This document shows, in pieces, positions 48,698 through 62,703 of a DNA stretch of 64,000 nt. Numbering within the stretch: position 1 is the stretch's first letter; each line of letters begins with the position of its first letter. The position numbers and the translations under genes were made by a program. The stretch is from Eremophila alpestris peregrina (taxonomy: Eukaryota > Chordata > Aves > Passeriformes > Alaudidae), in assembly GCA_009792885.1 (NCBI GenBank), contig WMCF01000112.1:542870-606869 (forward strand), given 5' to 3'. The notes under the pieces are model-generated. The model had not been told where the DNA came from. It saw only the letters and a program-made list of their open reading frames with translations, and did not search any database.

Positions 48698-51600
48698 TGC
48701 AAATACCTGAGGAGTTTTCTGTGGTTTGTGCTAACAAGCAGAAAACAACCAGATTTAGTAGGTGAGCTGTCTTGTAAGGCAGCAGTGAGGCTTTGGATTT
48801 AATCTCCTTGACCCTTTACCTAAGCCTACCTAATCTACTCATTTTCTTACTGGTATTTCATTGAGCAAATAAACATGTTTGTGTCAACCAGGAATTAAGC
48901 TCTAACTCTTTTTATCACATGAACTTTACCATGCTTTCTGTGATTAAAACCACCTACTTCTTACCAGATATTTCTCCATCTTTAGTGACAGTATAAGATG
49001 ATGTAATATGGGTAAAGTTCAGTCCAGAGTTCCTTGATGAATTTTATGGAACATGCCACAAAGTAATTAATTTTAACTTTTCCTTCTAAGAGCTAATTTA
49101 ATTCTGACTTAATTAATATGATGCATTTAATTAATATAAAATTATCATAGAAAAGTGCAAATTAATTTGTAATCCATCACTTGAAAGTTTGTCTCAATTA
49201 GCAATGAGTTTACAGTTTCATGCAGATTGAATGGCAGTGGACCTCTTCATAGGAAACCTCTTTGAGAGGAGGACTGGAGTGAAATTTCCAGCAGAAAAAG
49301 AGTGTTGAAAAATAAGAACTTTCACAAGTTCATACAGAAAGCCATTTTTGTTTGTTCTGTGCCAAAAAATGAGTGGTGCTTTTTTCTTTCTTTTTTTTTT
49401 TTTAATTTTTCCTTTGTGAGCACAGAGCAATATATAACAAAAACTTCAAATTTAATGCTTTTAATGTAATGATTGTCTGGTAACTCTGCAAACAAAGCAT
49501 TTTCATTTCAGTTGAGTGCAGTGGTGTTTGTTTTCCATTGCTACCTGTGGCCAACATGATTTGTGGAAGACTGAGAGCTTTTTAATTGGAATTATTCTAC
49601 CAGGATTTGGGGTCAAAGGGCAGGGGAAATAGGGCAGTGTGCTGCAGCACCTGGAGTCTAAATCAGATGATTTTTCTGGAGCTCAGTGGACATCTTGTAT
49701 AGGAAGAAAGAGGCTGATGTTGAGGCAAAGGGATACAGCTCCTTTATTTTCTCATTTGGACAAACATTTACATGAGAGGATGTTAATTGGCAGTTCACAA
49801 AGCAATGACTTCTAATTGCTACCACTAAGGTGGAAAAAGGCATTTATTTGTCTTTAACCCTAAAAAGAGATCTGATTTCCCCTAATAATGAAGTCTGATC
49901 CTCCATCAGCTCAGGAAGAAATGCTCATCAGTTAAATGTTGGCAGAATTAGTCCTTTAGTGTTTGAGGCCTGACCCAGTTACCTGAGTCTCAGATGTTCT
50001 TTCTAAGATGCTTTCAACAACGTTTCTCCCCTTTGATTCATTGCTTTCATGACATCTTTTGGAAGGTAATTACAGATCTGTCAATGAAGTCATAAAATCA
50101 TCATGGAAATGCAAGTCAGAATAAATCCCATGGCCTCCTTTTGCATTCAGTTCTCTGCTCAGTTACATGGTCAAACACATCTGTGTGCAGGCCAGGTAAT
50201 GGTTTGAGTGAACTCTGGTTCAAACCATCATTTAAAGTCTCCATAATTATTTGAGAGATACATACATCTGTCACAATTCCTCACAGGGTTGGTTTTTTTT
50301 CCCTTACATTTTTTTCCAGCTATACACTACTTTATGTATTTCAAGCTGCTGCTTTTGGAAAACATGCCAGTCACCTTTGTAGATTTAGGAACAGACCTAA
50401 TTAAGGTGATGTGTGTTCCCTGCTGATTCCATTCTGCCAAAAGGTGCAGAAGGAAACAGAAGTGAGCTCTGAGAGATCAGCTGCACAGGTTTCTCTTGAG
50501 TTTCTTTTCTATCCATGATATTCTTGTAGTTTTACCAAGCAGGCCTCAAAAAGACCTCTGGTATTTTGGCTGAGAGAGTGAGAGATCATTGTGTTGCATC
50601 ATTTGTTCATGTGGTATCTGAGCAAATGAGGACAACTGATTTTTTTTTTTTTTTTTACTTTTTATTTTAATTTCCAGGGCTAATAGACTTAGTTTTAAAT
50701 AGTTGGCTTGCAAGATAAGTACCTTGGTGGCAATGTGCTTTTGATACACAGCGTGATACTTTCACTTTTTAATTAAATTAATCTGGGTTGTGATGGAGCT
50801 GTGAAACTATTATTCAGATGGAAATTAAACAGTTGAAGTAAAATGAAGCTAAAATGCCACGCAAGATAAATGCAGTGCAGGGTTTGGGGCAGTGGAAGCC
50901 CAGGTGTGGCAGTGCTGCCTCTGATAGCAGAGTTTGGGACTGCTCCTGCTGCCTGGGGAGTGTCTAAGGGGACACAGCACACCCTGCACAGTGCCAACTT
51001 CAGGTTTTAGAACATTCCCTGCTTCTCTTGCAATGCCTGAATGCTCATCTTCCTCTTATCAGTGGAGTTGGAGCCCAGATACCGAGTGCAATTTCCCTTT
51101 AGTTAACGATAGTTTCCCAATATCAGAATTGCTTGGGGCTGAATGATTCATTTTAGTAAAGGGTCATTTCAGTAACTCCGTGAGATTATATAATTTGGCT
51201 AATTCTTCAGAACTTCACCCTTTTAAAAAAGATATCTTTTCACTTACACAGTAGAAAAGGATGGTTCGTTTACCAGCTTTTACTTGTGAAATGTTTTAAA
51301 ACTGTGCACAGTTCCTCCCAGCGTCAGCTTAAGGAAGCAGATGACAAGAACAGAGTTTGAAGTTTGGGATCACTTCCATGCAAATGGAGTGATGTTACAC
51401 TCGGATGGCTCTTTGAAACACAAGAGCAGTTAAAGGTTCATTGCAGCTCAGAGTGCTTCAGCACTTTACAGAACAAAAGGATGACTTTAAATCTATGTAC
51501 AATAAACAACAACATTGTTTTGTAGCATCAGTGTTTAAATGTTACTTTGTGACAATTTTGCACCTGGTTACAAAGCAATAACTTTGCACCTTGGGAAGCT

Positions 51601-54600
51601 TTGGCTCTGTTTGAATAGCTGTCAATACGGCAGCCAGAAAGAAAAAAAATGTGTATTAGAAGAACACATCTCAGGCTTTAACAGGAGATGCTAAAAAATG
51701 CTTCTGACAGAATTTGACACTCAAAATATACAGAATAAAAAAACTAAACTTAAACTACTCTTGGAAATATGGAGAGAAAATAGGGAGAGACAGAGTCCCC
51801 ATTTCTTATCTAAAGAAGATCCAGACATGGGGCTGGAATAAAACCCCATGGTTTTCTGTCATTTTCCGAGATGTCCTGAGGACAGTTCAGGCTGTGCTTC
51901 TAAGTGCTGCTATAAAGGATGCTTAGCTGCCCACATTGCAGAGAACCTCTGCAGTCTGGAGATCTCAGTGGTCCTGCAGTCACACCTGCCTTAGATTGAG
52001 CCTTTCCAGGTGCATCCCAGCATTCTTGCTGTGAGCCAGGTGAAGTTTTGGAAATTGGTACCAGATAATGAATGGATTTATTTACATCCCCTCAAGATAT
52101 CAACCCATCGTTATTTTATTTTCAAGCAAGAAGACAAGCTAAAGAAAGAGCATTCTGTCAGCAAAAGCCTGGTGATAAATATTGAATTTTATAAGAAAAA
52201 GAAAAAAATCACAGGCCTTTGTTTTGGAATATCATTCTTGTACCCTTGGAAAGATGCCCTGGGCACTGCAGGAGGAAGCCTCAGATCAGGGTATGGAAGT
52301 TGTCTCCTACTAGATGCAAACTGAAGTTTTCTATCTGTTCCTTTGCAGATTCCATTTCTGCTTCTATTAGCCAGACAGTTCAAAATTGTTAAACATCTTC
52401 AATTTGATCAGGAATTTCAGTTTCATTTTTCTCCTTTGAGGTGTCACAGAAAGCCAAGCTGCCATCTCAGCACCAGTGTTAGATGATTCTGTAGTAAGGA
52501 TCAGGAATTTAAATGTCTGGGTTGCCATGTAATGTCCAGGTCCAAGTGAAGTCAGGTTCTCTGGAAGAGCAGCACTTTCTGTCTGTGGAATTTAAAGAGG
52601 GATTTTTGTTATGCAAGCATCTCCACTAATGTACAAAGAGCAATATAGAAATATTTCAGGCTCTGTACAGAGCACTAGGATTTTTTTTTATGTTTGATGT
52701 GACTGCAAAACATTTGCTCACACCAAAGTCCTATCTCTCTGCCTGCAGAACTAAAGTGCAGAACTTGAGCTGGATGGAATAAGGCCACTCCTTCCTGTCC
52801 AGCTGTTCTGATATCCTCATGTGACAGAAAATGGAAACCAAATGTTCGCCTGATATCTGAGTCTTACAGAAACAGTGGTTTGCTAATTGCTAGAGACTGC
52901 ATACAGCATGAACAAAAATGTGGTCACACAATCAATTTTCACTTTGCAAACCTCGTGGAAGTTATCAGCATGTGAAAGATGGGGAATCTTGGACGTTTTT
53001 AGGAAATAGAGAACCCCAGACAAACTGATGTCATGACTTATTATGTGTGGCCATCCAAACATGCTGAGAGTGTATCTTTAGGTGTGAGGCAGAGCTAAAT
53101 TTGAGGGAAATGGGGCACCTCCCAGCATGGTCTGTGTAACAGATGAGCAGCTGTGAGGGTGATCTCACAGCCTGAGTGTGATCCTGGCTGCTCCTCCCGT
53201 GGATATTGCCCTGGTACAGAACCAGACAGTGGCTGCTGGTGAGAGACAGGGCAGGAGAGCTGAGAGGCACATTTCATCATTCTGGGGACAAGAGGAAAGG
53301 AGAGGAAATGTACCTTTCTGCCTTTGTAGTCTGGAAATGGAGTTTGTCAGAAAAAAAAATACAACAGCATCTTCATTTTCAGACCAGAAATATGGCCCAG
53401 ATGCTGCCAGAAGATCCAGGTGGCATCCTGGGCATGGAGAAGGACAGTGACAGGTCTCATGGCTGTGCAGTGGCTGAAGCCCCATGGCTTTGCTATTTTT
53501 GTCTTTTATTGTGCACTCGGCAACTTTTCAGTGACTTCTGTGGGAGAACTTGATCACGAGAGAAAGATGACATGGTGTCTTTAGAGAATGCTTTTTATTG
53601 TTTTTAAATGTTTCTGGGCTTCTGCAAGCAATGCAGTGCAGGACAGGCTGCCCACAGCTCTCCTGCAGCACTGACAGGATCTTAACTCATCTCTCATCTT
53701 TACCAAATTGTGGCACCAGCTGTAGACAGCACAAAATGTTTCCACTTGGTGGTGGAACACATGACAGCAGAGACACCTCCTTGTGTGACTTAATGATGGA
53801 CTAAATATGGAAAAGCTGACAATTTACCACATTCCAACAAAGAAAAGAGCTTTATTTTTTTTTCTTCTTACCCACTGTGTTGCAGTAAGCAACCATTTTG
53901 TTGGAGTAATAGATGAGATTATAATAATCTTATGCAGCCACTCAGTTTTAATCAGCTGAGTGGGAAATCTTGGCTTTCTTATCAAAGGGCAGTAGATAAA
54001 AAGTGGCACCTTTGCAGATTGTTACAAAGGGACCACTCACCTCCTCTCTTTTGAACTGGAACTGCATCTGAGGGAGTTATGGACTGGGTGAAATGCCTTG
54101 ATTGAAACAGACTGAAATCTAAATACAGTAAGGTATTGGGGGGATACAGAAATGGGTTCTAGTCATTGCTTTTCTTAGCCAGTGTGAACAGTGAATCAAA
54201 TACAGTAGGGAAAAAAAGCTGAATTTACTGATGAATAGTTCAAAATGACAAAATAAATCTGTTTTTACAGGCACTGCATGGAAACTTTGTGGTTTTAGAA
54301 TGTCCAAACAGTCCATGCAGTTACAAAAACACCCTGTTAATGCAATCTGTGCACTTGTTCCAATAAGAAATGAGCCTTTTTTTTCTTACCAGGAGATCGA
54401 ATATGTAATTGATGAAGGAAGAGAGAGATCTTTAAAATTAAAATTTTGTCTTCTCATAGGCATAAACTGTGTTGCAGAATGACTGCCTATGGCTATTCTG
54501 TTCCAACACAAATCTGAACATTTGCATCACATCTTTGCTGTTAGGAGTGAACATTCAGACCTTTGCAAACTCCGGTGTCTGCAATTCAACTAATGTTGGG

Positions 54601-55539
54601 ATACAACATTCATTTAGAGAAGAGACAATATTTTGGGCTGTATAGGTTGGAATTTGTGCCTTTCACCATCCATTGTGATGGGGGGAAAGAGACACAGCCT
54701 AAATCCTACAAATGCAGTGGGTTTGGGCCCATCTCTGGCCACTTTCCCTGCTGAATAATGATAGTTACAGGCACTGAGCTCAGTACCAAATGTTCCTGTT
54801 CAACTGCAGCTCAGCAGTGATGTGGTGGGATGACTTGAGCTCTCTGCCAGCTGCCCACACAACCATGCACTCCATTCCCCTCAGCAGGGTGGGGAAGAGG
54901 AGAAGATGGCAAGGCTGGTGGGTTCTGTCCTTTCTGGAGCACTTCCCCCCGAGGTGTCCCAAGCCTGGCTGAGGCTCAGGGGTGACCAGGATGGGCTGTG
55001 CCTGGCCCAGGGCAGCTCCAGGCTCCCCTCACTGAGCACCCAGCCCTGCTGCTCACATCTGACACTCCTGTGGCTTGTGCAGAGGTTGTCAAAAAGCTCT
55101 GTGGGTTTGTTCTTGAATGCCACCAACCTTAACAGCAGAGCCCACCACCTTCAAAAAGAGAATCTGAACCCAAATCTGACTCTGGCTTTTCTTTGTGCTG
55201 ATTTAGTGTATTAGTGCCTTTTATGTGCTTTATTGCTGCAAAGATGCTTTTTTACTGCTTGCCAGTTTGCATTGCTACAGCACCTTCAGACAGATGACAG
55301 AAATAACTGCTCCAGGCTTTAATTGGGTGGGTGAATGCAGGAATGGAAAGGTGCTGGCCCATAATGCAGGCACCAGAGCAGGCTGCAGAGAGCTGCCCCA
55401 GCCCTGCAGGCTCTGAGGTGCTGCATCCTGCTCGCTGTTTCTGGGCTCTGGTTCATTCCCTGCCAGGGCTCCATGCAGAAGCATCCCACTTCATAGGCAG
55501 AGATGGATGACAGGCTTTTGGGGCTGGGGTAGGAGACTG
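48698..55539. other. Non-coding stretch with poly-T tracts
   Basis: It holds a T13 run (49391-49403) and a T17 run (50640-50656), and GC-richer patches at 53030-53560 and 54780-55110 that yield unrecognised ORFs up to 115 codons. Nothing gene-like is supported. Confidence 0.45.
50640..50656. repeat. Poly-T run (17)
   Basis: An uninterrupted run of 17 T. I see no flanking target-site duplication that would make it a retroposon tail on the minus strand. Confidence 0.95.
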
Positions 55540-56780
55540 CTATTATGTAGTTTACCAACAGATGCACCCTTCTCGCTGGTGATAATTGCTGAATGTTTCT
55601 GCAGCCTCGCAGTGCAGTCATTCTGCTGCTACAATAGGGTGTCATTTCACTGTAAGTGGCAGGGTGAATCATGGTAAGTACAGCATATCCAGCAGAACAA
55701 GTAATTTGCTGACTTAGTGCTATCTGTATCTCATGATATGCAGGTAAGTAAGGCAATTTTTCCTAAAAGAAGGAGTAAAAAGCTAGAATTGCTTTTTCTT
55801 TATTCCCCTTCTCTCTGTCTTCCCTCCCCCTGCTCCCCGTGATGATTAGACAAAAGCCAACTAAAGGCAAAAAAAAAAGAATCATTTCTGGTAGACTTAG
55901 TACTGCCTGAGTCATCAATCCTTCACAAAGACCTAGGGCCCACTTCCTTTTCATTTTATTCCTTTGGCTTTTAGATTTATAATGTTGTTAGGAGAAAGAG
56001 ATTCAGCCTCTTGGTCTATAAGAACCTGTTTAAACATAAAGAGGCATTTACTTACAAATAGCACCGTATTGCCTATGCATTTATCTTGACAGTCCAGTTT
56101 AATTTATAAAGCATAATGTGCTTGTAACTCAGCCTGAGAAATGTAGTTTAGCAAGCACTATTGACTTACTAAATCTCCCTTCTCCCTCTTATTGTAAATC
56201 TGATAAACCTAAAGAAGCATTCTGGGTACTAGAGAATCTAAATAGTAAAGTGGGGTTCTTCAAGATGATCTTGATAATACTTCACTTAAAACTGCAAGTT
56301 GAAGCAATAGTTTATCCTATTGTGAAGTGGTTTAATCTTTCCTCGATCATTTCTCAAAGATGTGGATGTGCTGTACAGTAAAATTGCCAGATTTGTGCTG
56401 AATTGCAGCTTCAGAAGCCATTATTCTGAAAAGGTTATCTAAATGGAATGGCTTTAAGATGACTTGTAAAGTCATTAGAAGACTCCCAGCCCTTTATGTG
56501 TGTGACCGCACAACCCGCTGTGATTCATTCGGACTCGGAGATGCAGCTTTAAATCTGTTTTAAATCTGTTTTACATCTCTCTGCTCCCTGATTTGCAAAG
56601 GGAAGAGTGTGTTCTCCCATTTCTGACAAAGGCAGTGCAACGTTTTACTTGAGCTTGCTGCTCGTACACAGATCAGTTATGTAAATCCCATAACAATGAT
56701 CTATTTGCCATATAAATGGTGCCAGGAAGATAAAAGGTTGAATCAGAGGTTATAAGCTTGAGCACAGACTTCTCTCTTCC
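55540..56780. promoter_or_regulatory. Candidate conserved block, with possible exon at 55605-55673
   Basis: This interval keeps clustered CpGs (four within about 35 bases near 56505-56540, others near 56641 and 56663), an AACAATG SOX-like core near 56692 and TATAAA-type motifs. Two GTAAGT donors lie at 55674 and 55744. The first, with an acceptor ending in TTTCTGCAG at 55604, would bound a 69-nt segment that is open in one frame (LAVQSFCCYN...). A 145-codon minus-strand ORF (55756 down to 55319) overlaps the left end. I cannot identify any product. A regulatory element or a lncRNA exon is more plausible than a protein gene. Confidence 0.22.
56546..56578. repeat. 11-bp tandem repeat, about 3 copies
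   Basis: Units of the form TTTAAATCTGT occur in succession, the last degenerate (TTTACATCTCT). Small slippage repeat inside an otherwise non-repetitive block. Confidence 0.7.
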
Positions 56781-58740
56781 AATGCCTGAATCCTCTCACC
56801 CTAGTGCTCTAACTGCTTGTCAAATCTCAGAGAAAATCTAAGTTCCAAGTTTCAAAGAAATCTGGCTCCATAAAAAAACCCCATATTTTCTACATTTGTT
56901 ATAATACATGTGACAAGTTACATTTTTTTATGTTTGGTTTTTGTTTCATGTTTTTAAAATATGCTTAGAAGTAGTTTAACATTGCTGCCTTCTCTTATTC
57001 TGCTTTGTGATGTGGCAATAACTGATGACAGCTTTCTAATGAGTGATTCTGGCAAATACTTTACTCAGCTTTTCTTATGGGGTCTTATTAATACTTGGAT
57101 AACTTTTCAAAATTTCAAATTATATTTTCATTTGAGGTTCAATTTTAATATTTTGCCCGTTGGCTAATGAATATGAGATAAAGTACTTTTTTTGTGGCCA
57201 AAGATGAATTTCCAGCTGTACTACCTCATATAAATATATTCTTACTCTCTGAGTATGCAAGAGATTAGGGAGGCACCATTTGTATCTGTCTCTACATCCT
57301 CAGCATCACAATAATCTCTCATGCAAGTGTCTTCTCTATTAAGATTTTCTCCTAATAACTTTCTTCAACCTGACTTTTATATTCAGTTCTTCCAGTCAGT
57401 TTTTCTTCCCCAACCTTGATCTAGCAAGATGTCACAGAGAGATTATTCCAGCACAATTGGGAGAGGATGCTGTCTGTTCATGGCCAGATGGCTCAGCAGG
57501 CCCCTGCACTAAATAACAGAGTCCCAAGCCTCTCCTTCCTCCAACTGTGCACCTTCCACTAGAACAAAGGACGAGTTTATTTATTGTCTGTATTTACGAT
57601 GGCAATATCTTTTTCATGCTCAGGTAAAGCTTTTTTCATCACTGTGATCATAGAGAGAAATGGCCTCACTGTTGTGCACAGTTTTTTATTCACACTGTGG
57701 ACCCCACAACTTCAAAGGGAAGAAGCAATTAAAGTACCATGATTTTCTGGTGTTATTTTTGGTTATATTGATGTAAATTCTGGAAGAGTTGAAAGTTCTT
57801 AGGTGTGTTACTCGTATTTAGACAAAAGGCAGTGAGGATGAGGCTGGGCCTTGTGCACTTGACCACAAAACAAGCCAAGTTCTCACCTCTGCTATTGATT
57901 TCAAGTACAGAGCAGCCAGTTAATTTTAAATATTTTTCTTTTAGGAGACCCTGCAAGTCCACAGCTTTCTTCCTGAATCAAGTAAACAGTAGTCTAATTC
58001 TCACATAAATCCTATACTCTGAATTAGTAGAAAAAAATCACAAGATATTCAACTTTATTGGGTGTGCCATTACTTTTTAGGGGAATGGAGATGGAATTTT
58101 TGTGTTGACTATAATTAAAGGAATGCTTTGCAGTGTAGAAAGGATCCTTGCAGGTAATAATAATGCCAGGTACAAAGCAGGACTTCTGTGAAAAGCGATA
58201 AACCCTGAGGTGGAGGTGTCTAAAACCTTGAACAAAAGTGGTTTGTCATCTCAGTATGGAAAGGAATAGTTCTTATTTTCTTTCTTGAAGCCAGTCGGGC
58301 AGAAAAAGAAAGGTAATGAGGAAGTGATTATTCAATTAAAAGTTGTCTTGGAGGAAAAAAAAAATATCAGCACTTTAGAGAGGCTTGTAATTTCTGAATT
58401 CCAGATTCAATAAAATCTCAGACAACTTCATTATCAGTAAAGTAAGGTTTAATGATTGCAAACAGAAAAACAATTTAAACTCAAACGCTGCAAAACACAG
58501 AATGGAACTCTGATCCAAAGTAACCTGAAGCATTCACTTGATATGGACACTTGCAAGTGGTTAAACTGTGAATTGGCTCACATCCCAGCCTGCAAGAGTG
58601 GTTTGCCATGAACATGTCCTCTCCTCTCCAGCCATCAATAAAAGATGAGCTTGAGAAGAAGTGGCTATGAAGAGTTGGATGTTAGGCCAGCTGCAGGCTG
58701 GTGTCACCCTGCCCCAGCCCCTCAAAGAAACCTCCTTTCA
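56781..58740. other. A+T-rich non-coding stretch
   Basis: No ORF of note and no repeat. The last 60 bases lead into the minisatellite and are GC-richer. Confidence 0.45.
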
Positions 58741-58856
58741 AGCAGACCAGTTTCTTTCCCAGCAGACCAGTTTCTTTCCCAGCAGACCAGTTTCTTTCCC
58801 AGCAGACCAGTTTCTTTCCCAGCAGAGCAGTTTCTTTCCCAGCAGAGCAGTTCCCT
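58741..58856. repeat. 20-bp minisatellite, about 5.8 copies
   Basis: AGCAGACCAGTTTCTTTCCC is repeated four times without a mismatch (58741-58820). A fifth copy carries one C-to-G change (58821-58840) and a partial sixth carries the same change. The shared variant in the last two units shows growth by local duplication. The unit is not a multiple of three and lacks stops, so all three plus-strand frames stay open and give three overlapping repeat-bearing ORFs at 58645-59082, 58661-58897 and 58701-58916. These should not be called genes. Confidence 0.98.
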
Positions 58857-61800
58857 TCTATTTCCCCATCAGCCCCTGCAGGGAAACAGAAAAATAACTC
58901 TGAGGTATCACCCTGATTTCACAACCCAGCAGTTCATGTGCACAGTGGGTATCTGGGGCTCTGTGCTGGCTGTCAGGGGCAGAGCAAAGCTGAAGTTCTG
59001 CCTGGGTATTTGTACAAGGGTTGGTCCCTGGGGGCTCTCGAGGCCACACAACCTGGGCAGGCTCTTGGAAGCCATCAGCTGATGCTCAGGGCATTTGCAC
59101 ATGGAGCAGAGAGAAGATTGAGCAGAGTGAGCTCTCAGTGAAGGAGTTCAGGTGCTTGGCTTGGTGTGGGCTAACTGAACAAGTGAACAGCTATTGCTGT
59201 GGAGGCTCAGGCACTGCTGCATGGCACTGCACCCTGCAGACACCTGACCAAAACCAGTGTGCTTCCAACAGAGCTCCGTGGCCAGGCCAGCCAGAGCTGC
59301 TGAGTGCTCAGCACTTAGGGAAATGTGGTCATTTTGTTTTAATGTGATTTATTGGACTTAAGATCAAGAGATAAAATACATCACTTTTATGTTTCCTTAG
59401 CAGTACAGCTGGAATCTACTCGTGCATGTTATCTGTGGCTGCTTTCTGACGTTTGTGTGTTTATTATGCACAGCAATTAAACACCCCTTTTTCCTAGACA
59501 AATTAGAGCTGTGCGAGTTTGTGATTCTGCTGGCAGGCTTACAAATCTTGCTGTGCAGAGCTCACAGTGTTTTCTAATTTTTCTGTGTCATGATGTATCT
59601 TGTATGACTAGGGTTGTTTCATTTTCATAGCAAAGCTATAATGATTTCATACTGATTAAGTGGAAATAATGCCAACTTCTGGAGCTTCTTTGCTGAGATT
59701 GCAGGATGCTGTGCTCCAAATACCTCATCTTATGTAAGAGAGGGTGAAGTGAGAGTGTTCCTTAAGCTCATATGCACACATGTATGAGGTGTGTGTATGG
59801 GCACGTGTTTTGAGCAGTATTTGCATGTATACATACAGGCTGGAGTACTCAGGTAATTACTGGGAGCTGCTGATGGTAATTAGTGATGTGATCTCCTGCA
59901 CCATGAGCATGAGCAGCCCTTTCTGCTGCAGTGTCTGCTGTGCACATTCTCAGCCCCGTTCCTGGCAGTGCTGGAGCAGAGCAGGACAGGTCTGTGTGCT
60001 GTGCCCTGCAGGATCCAGGAGGATCAGGGTGTTCTGTTCCCCTGTGGGTGAGGAGTCCCGGTGCTGCTGGCTCCCCACACACCCTGCAGGCTCTGGAAGG
60101 CCACCAGGTAGACAGCTGCTGGGCTTGCACAACAGACAGCCAGGCTGGCAGCACATCAGAGAGGAACTGGGCACATTTACAGGGAGAAACCCATCAAAAA
60201 TACATTGAAATCAACACATTCCCACCAAATGTTTTGATTTTTACATGTGGAGTGTTTTTCCATCAGAAAACCCATTGGAAGGTTTCCAGTCTTTTTTTAA
60301 TTTTTTTTTTCCCTGAGTTAGATTCTCTAGCAGAACCAAAGTGAAAGTAATCATCATTTAAGTGAGCGTTTTCTGTGATAAAGTGTGAGATGCCTCAGAG
60401 GGAAATTCTGTGAGCTGCAGAACAATGATACTGTTTGGTATCTCTGATCATCCCCTTGTGAGATTTCAGTATCTCTCAGTGGCCACTTTGCATGCTCAGT
60501 TCCAGAACTTTGCCCCCATGACTGAAGAAACATGTTCTGATAAAGTTGGATGTGCATCTCACATTACACAGGCGACTTAACAAGAAGAAATTCCATGTGT
60601 CACAGCAAGACATCGGGTCCTCCAGCCCAAAGGATGGATTCAGCATACCACAAGATATTTTCAGAATTTAAATTTTATCAGGGTGATGTGCATGTTTATG
60701 GGGGTTATCTTCATCTTAATAGAGTATAAGTGGAAGGAAAAAGCTGCCAACAATTTACTGCAAATCTGTAAAAGTCAAGGGAAAAAAGACATGATGAAAA
60801 GGACATTTTCCAGAGTAAAAGTCTGAATGTGTTTATCTCTTTGCCCCCACTTCAGGTGGACTTAAATTAGAAAGTTTTGCAGAAGGATGAGCATAAAGAG
60901 GAAGGGTTCTTGCAAGATGAAAACAAATACAAAAGGACACATGAAAAGGGGCAGGAACTGTACCACCACCACCACCAAGTGCATCCAGGAACCAAGTTCA
61001 TCTTAGTTTGAAATGCCAAGAGGCAAATTGGGAGTGAGGGGCAGTGGAAGCAACTGTGGAAGGGCCAGAGCCCATGTGGGTGAAGGCTTATGAGGAGCAC
61101 CACAGTCTACAGAACAATCAGCAGGGTTTCTCCTTTCTCTTCTTTCCCAAATATAAAAGCCAGCAGCAGAGGGAGCAGAAAATCTTCCCCAGGCTCAGTG
61201 CTCTGGAGGAAAATACTATTTTCCTTTCTGTAATGCACCAGCTGAAAAGCTGTTTTTCTTCTCTAAGCTGTAATTAGACATGCCAGTGTTACAGCACAGA
61301 GCAGCTCCTGACTGAGATGTTTTGGCACCAGGCACTGTGACAGGGTGTCAGTTTGGCAGGCTCTGTGCTCCTTCCAAACCAGGCTGGGGCCAGAGCTGTG
61401 GGGCACAGGGGGCTGGGATGTGTGAGCACCCCAGTGCTCAGAGTCACTGGGTCTGTGCAGAGTGGGGACAGGGGCTGTTGGATGTTGGGGATTTGGGAGG
61501 GGACAGCACACACCAGAGTGCCCAGGAACCTGCTCCTGACAGAGGAATGAAAGGTCCAGAGCAGAGATCTCTGCCCTGCTCAGGGGAAAGTGCTTTCTCT
61601 CCAAAGATGAGCCTTTGGCAGAAGTTGGTTGAATCAGGATGGTCCAACCTTACAGTGGTGTCCCTGCTGCTTCCCTGCCTTTGACTCGTGGAGAGTTGCT
61701 GCTGCCCATCCTGTGGCAACATTTTGCTGTCAAAATCACACCAGAAAAGTAAAAAGGAAAGGGCTGGGATTGCTTGAAAACTTGCCTTCACTTAGGGACT

Positions 61801-62670
61801 AGTGTTAGCCCTCCAAGTTCCCTGTGATAATCAGATTTTTAGGTAAATTTATGGTTTGGCATAAATATGAATTCCTAAACTTAAGTTGTCTGTTTTTGTT
61901 GAACTTCTGTTTATGGAATTAAATGAAAATCCAGAATAAGATAAAGTACTGTGCCACAGAACTCCCAAGTATAGTTATAGCTGAGGTGACTGTGAAGTTT
62001 ATATAAGTACTTGTTCAATATTTAAGGTTTGATTAAGGTTCACAGCATTCAGAGCCACAATTTGGGTGTGGGACAGGGTAAAAGTGTTGTTTTCCCAGAG
62101 AGGCAAAGATTGTCACTTTTATTGACGTGGATTCCTTGAATCCCTGTGCTGCAAGCCCTGCAAATGTCTAAATTGGAGATTTCCAGTTTGCAGTTTCTGC
62201 AATCAGAGAGTGAGCTGCAGTGGATTTCAAATCCAATGAACAAATATTTTGATGTGAATTCAGCATGTGTGAGGGTCATGTTTAACCCAGACTGTTTTTT
62301 CCTTTAATTTTTTTTCCCAGTGTTGTTTCGTGGTTTGGCTTTTTGTTCAGAGATATTTTTCTTTTTTGAACAAAGGCTGTGGAAAGTGAGCATTTTCCCC
62401 CCTACTTGGAAAAAGTGTTTTCTTTCAAAAGAAACATTTAAGCTTTCAGCTAATTCCCAGGGATACAGAGGGATATTCACAATAAGCTTTCCTCCAGAAA
62501 GAGGTTGGCTGCTGCCCTGATGTTAAGAGCGGCAGGATTCCTTGGCTGTGGGGGGAATGAGATGGTCCAGCTGATGGAGGCTATGGCTGAGCCAAGATGA
62601 GTCCATTAGCTCGATGTGCTGAGCAGCCAGCCAGGGGAGAGAAGCGCCAGGGCTCGGGCTCTGTGCTTGG
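58857..62670. other. GC-richer non-coding stretch
   Basis: Overlapping ORFs up to 145 codons lie on both strands at 58860-59350, 59780-60340 and 61260-61790, none recognisable. A short (ACC)5 lies at 60962-60976. No transposon, RNA gene or exon is supported. Confidence 0.4.
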
Positions 62671-62697
62671 ACAAAAACAAACAAACAAACAAAAACA
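62671..62697. repeat. (AAAC)n microsatellite
   Basis: Repeated ACAA units (ACAAACAAACAAACAAA) between two A5 runs, immediately before the G-rich minisatellite. Confidence 0.95.
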
Positions 62698-62703
62698 GCT
62701 GCA

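Noticed and set aside
50640..50656. Poly-T as the tail of a minus-strand retropseudogene
   Set aside because: No gene-like sequence lies next to it on the appropriate side and no target-site duplication is visible.
7877..51385. Three perfect octamer motifs ATGCAAAT (7877, 23175, 51378)
   Set aside because: About two are expected by chance in 64 kb counting both strands, and they do not cluster.
58741..58856. CRISPR-like array
   Set aside because: The repeats are directly adjacent with no spacers, and the genome is a vertebrate one.
58645..59082. Repeat-bearing proteins at the 20-bp array
   Set aside because: All three frames are open only because the repeat unit lacks stops. There is no sign of a real start, domain or splice site.
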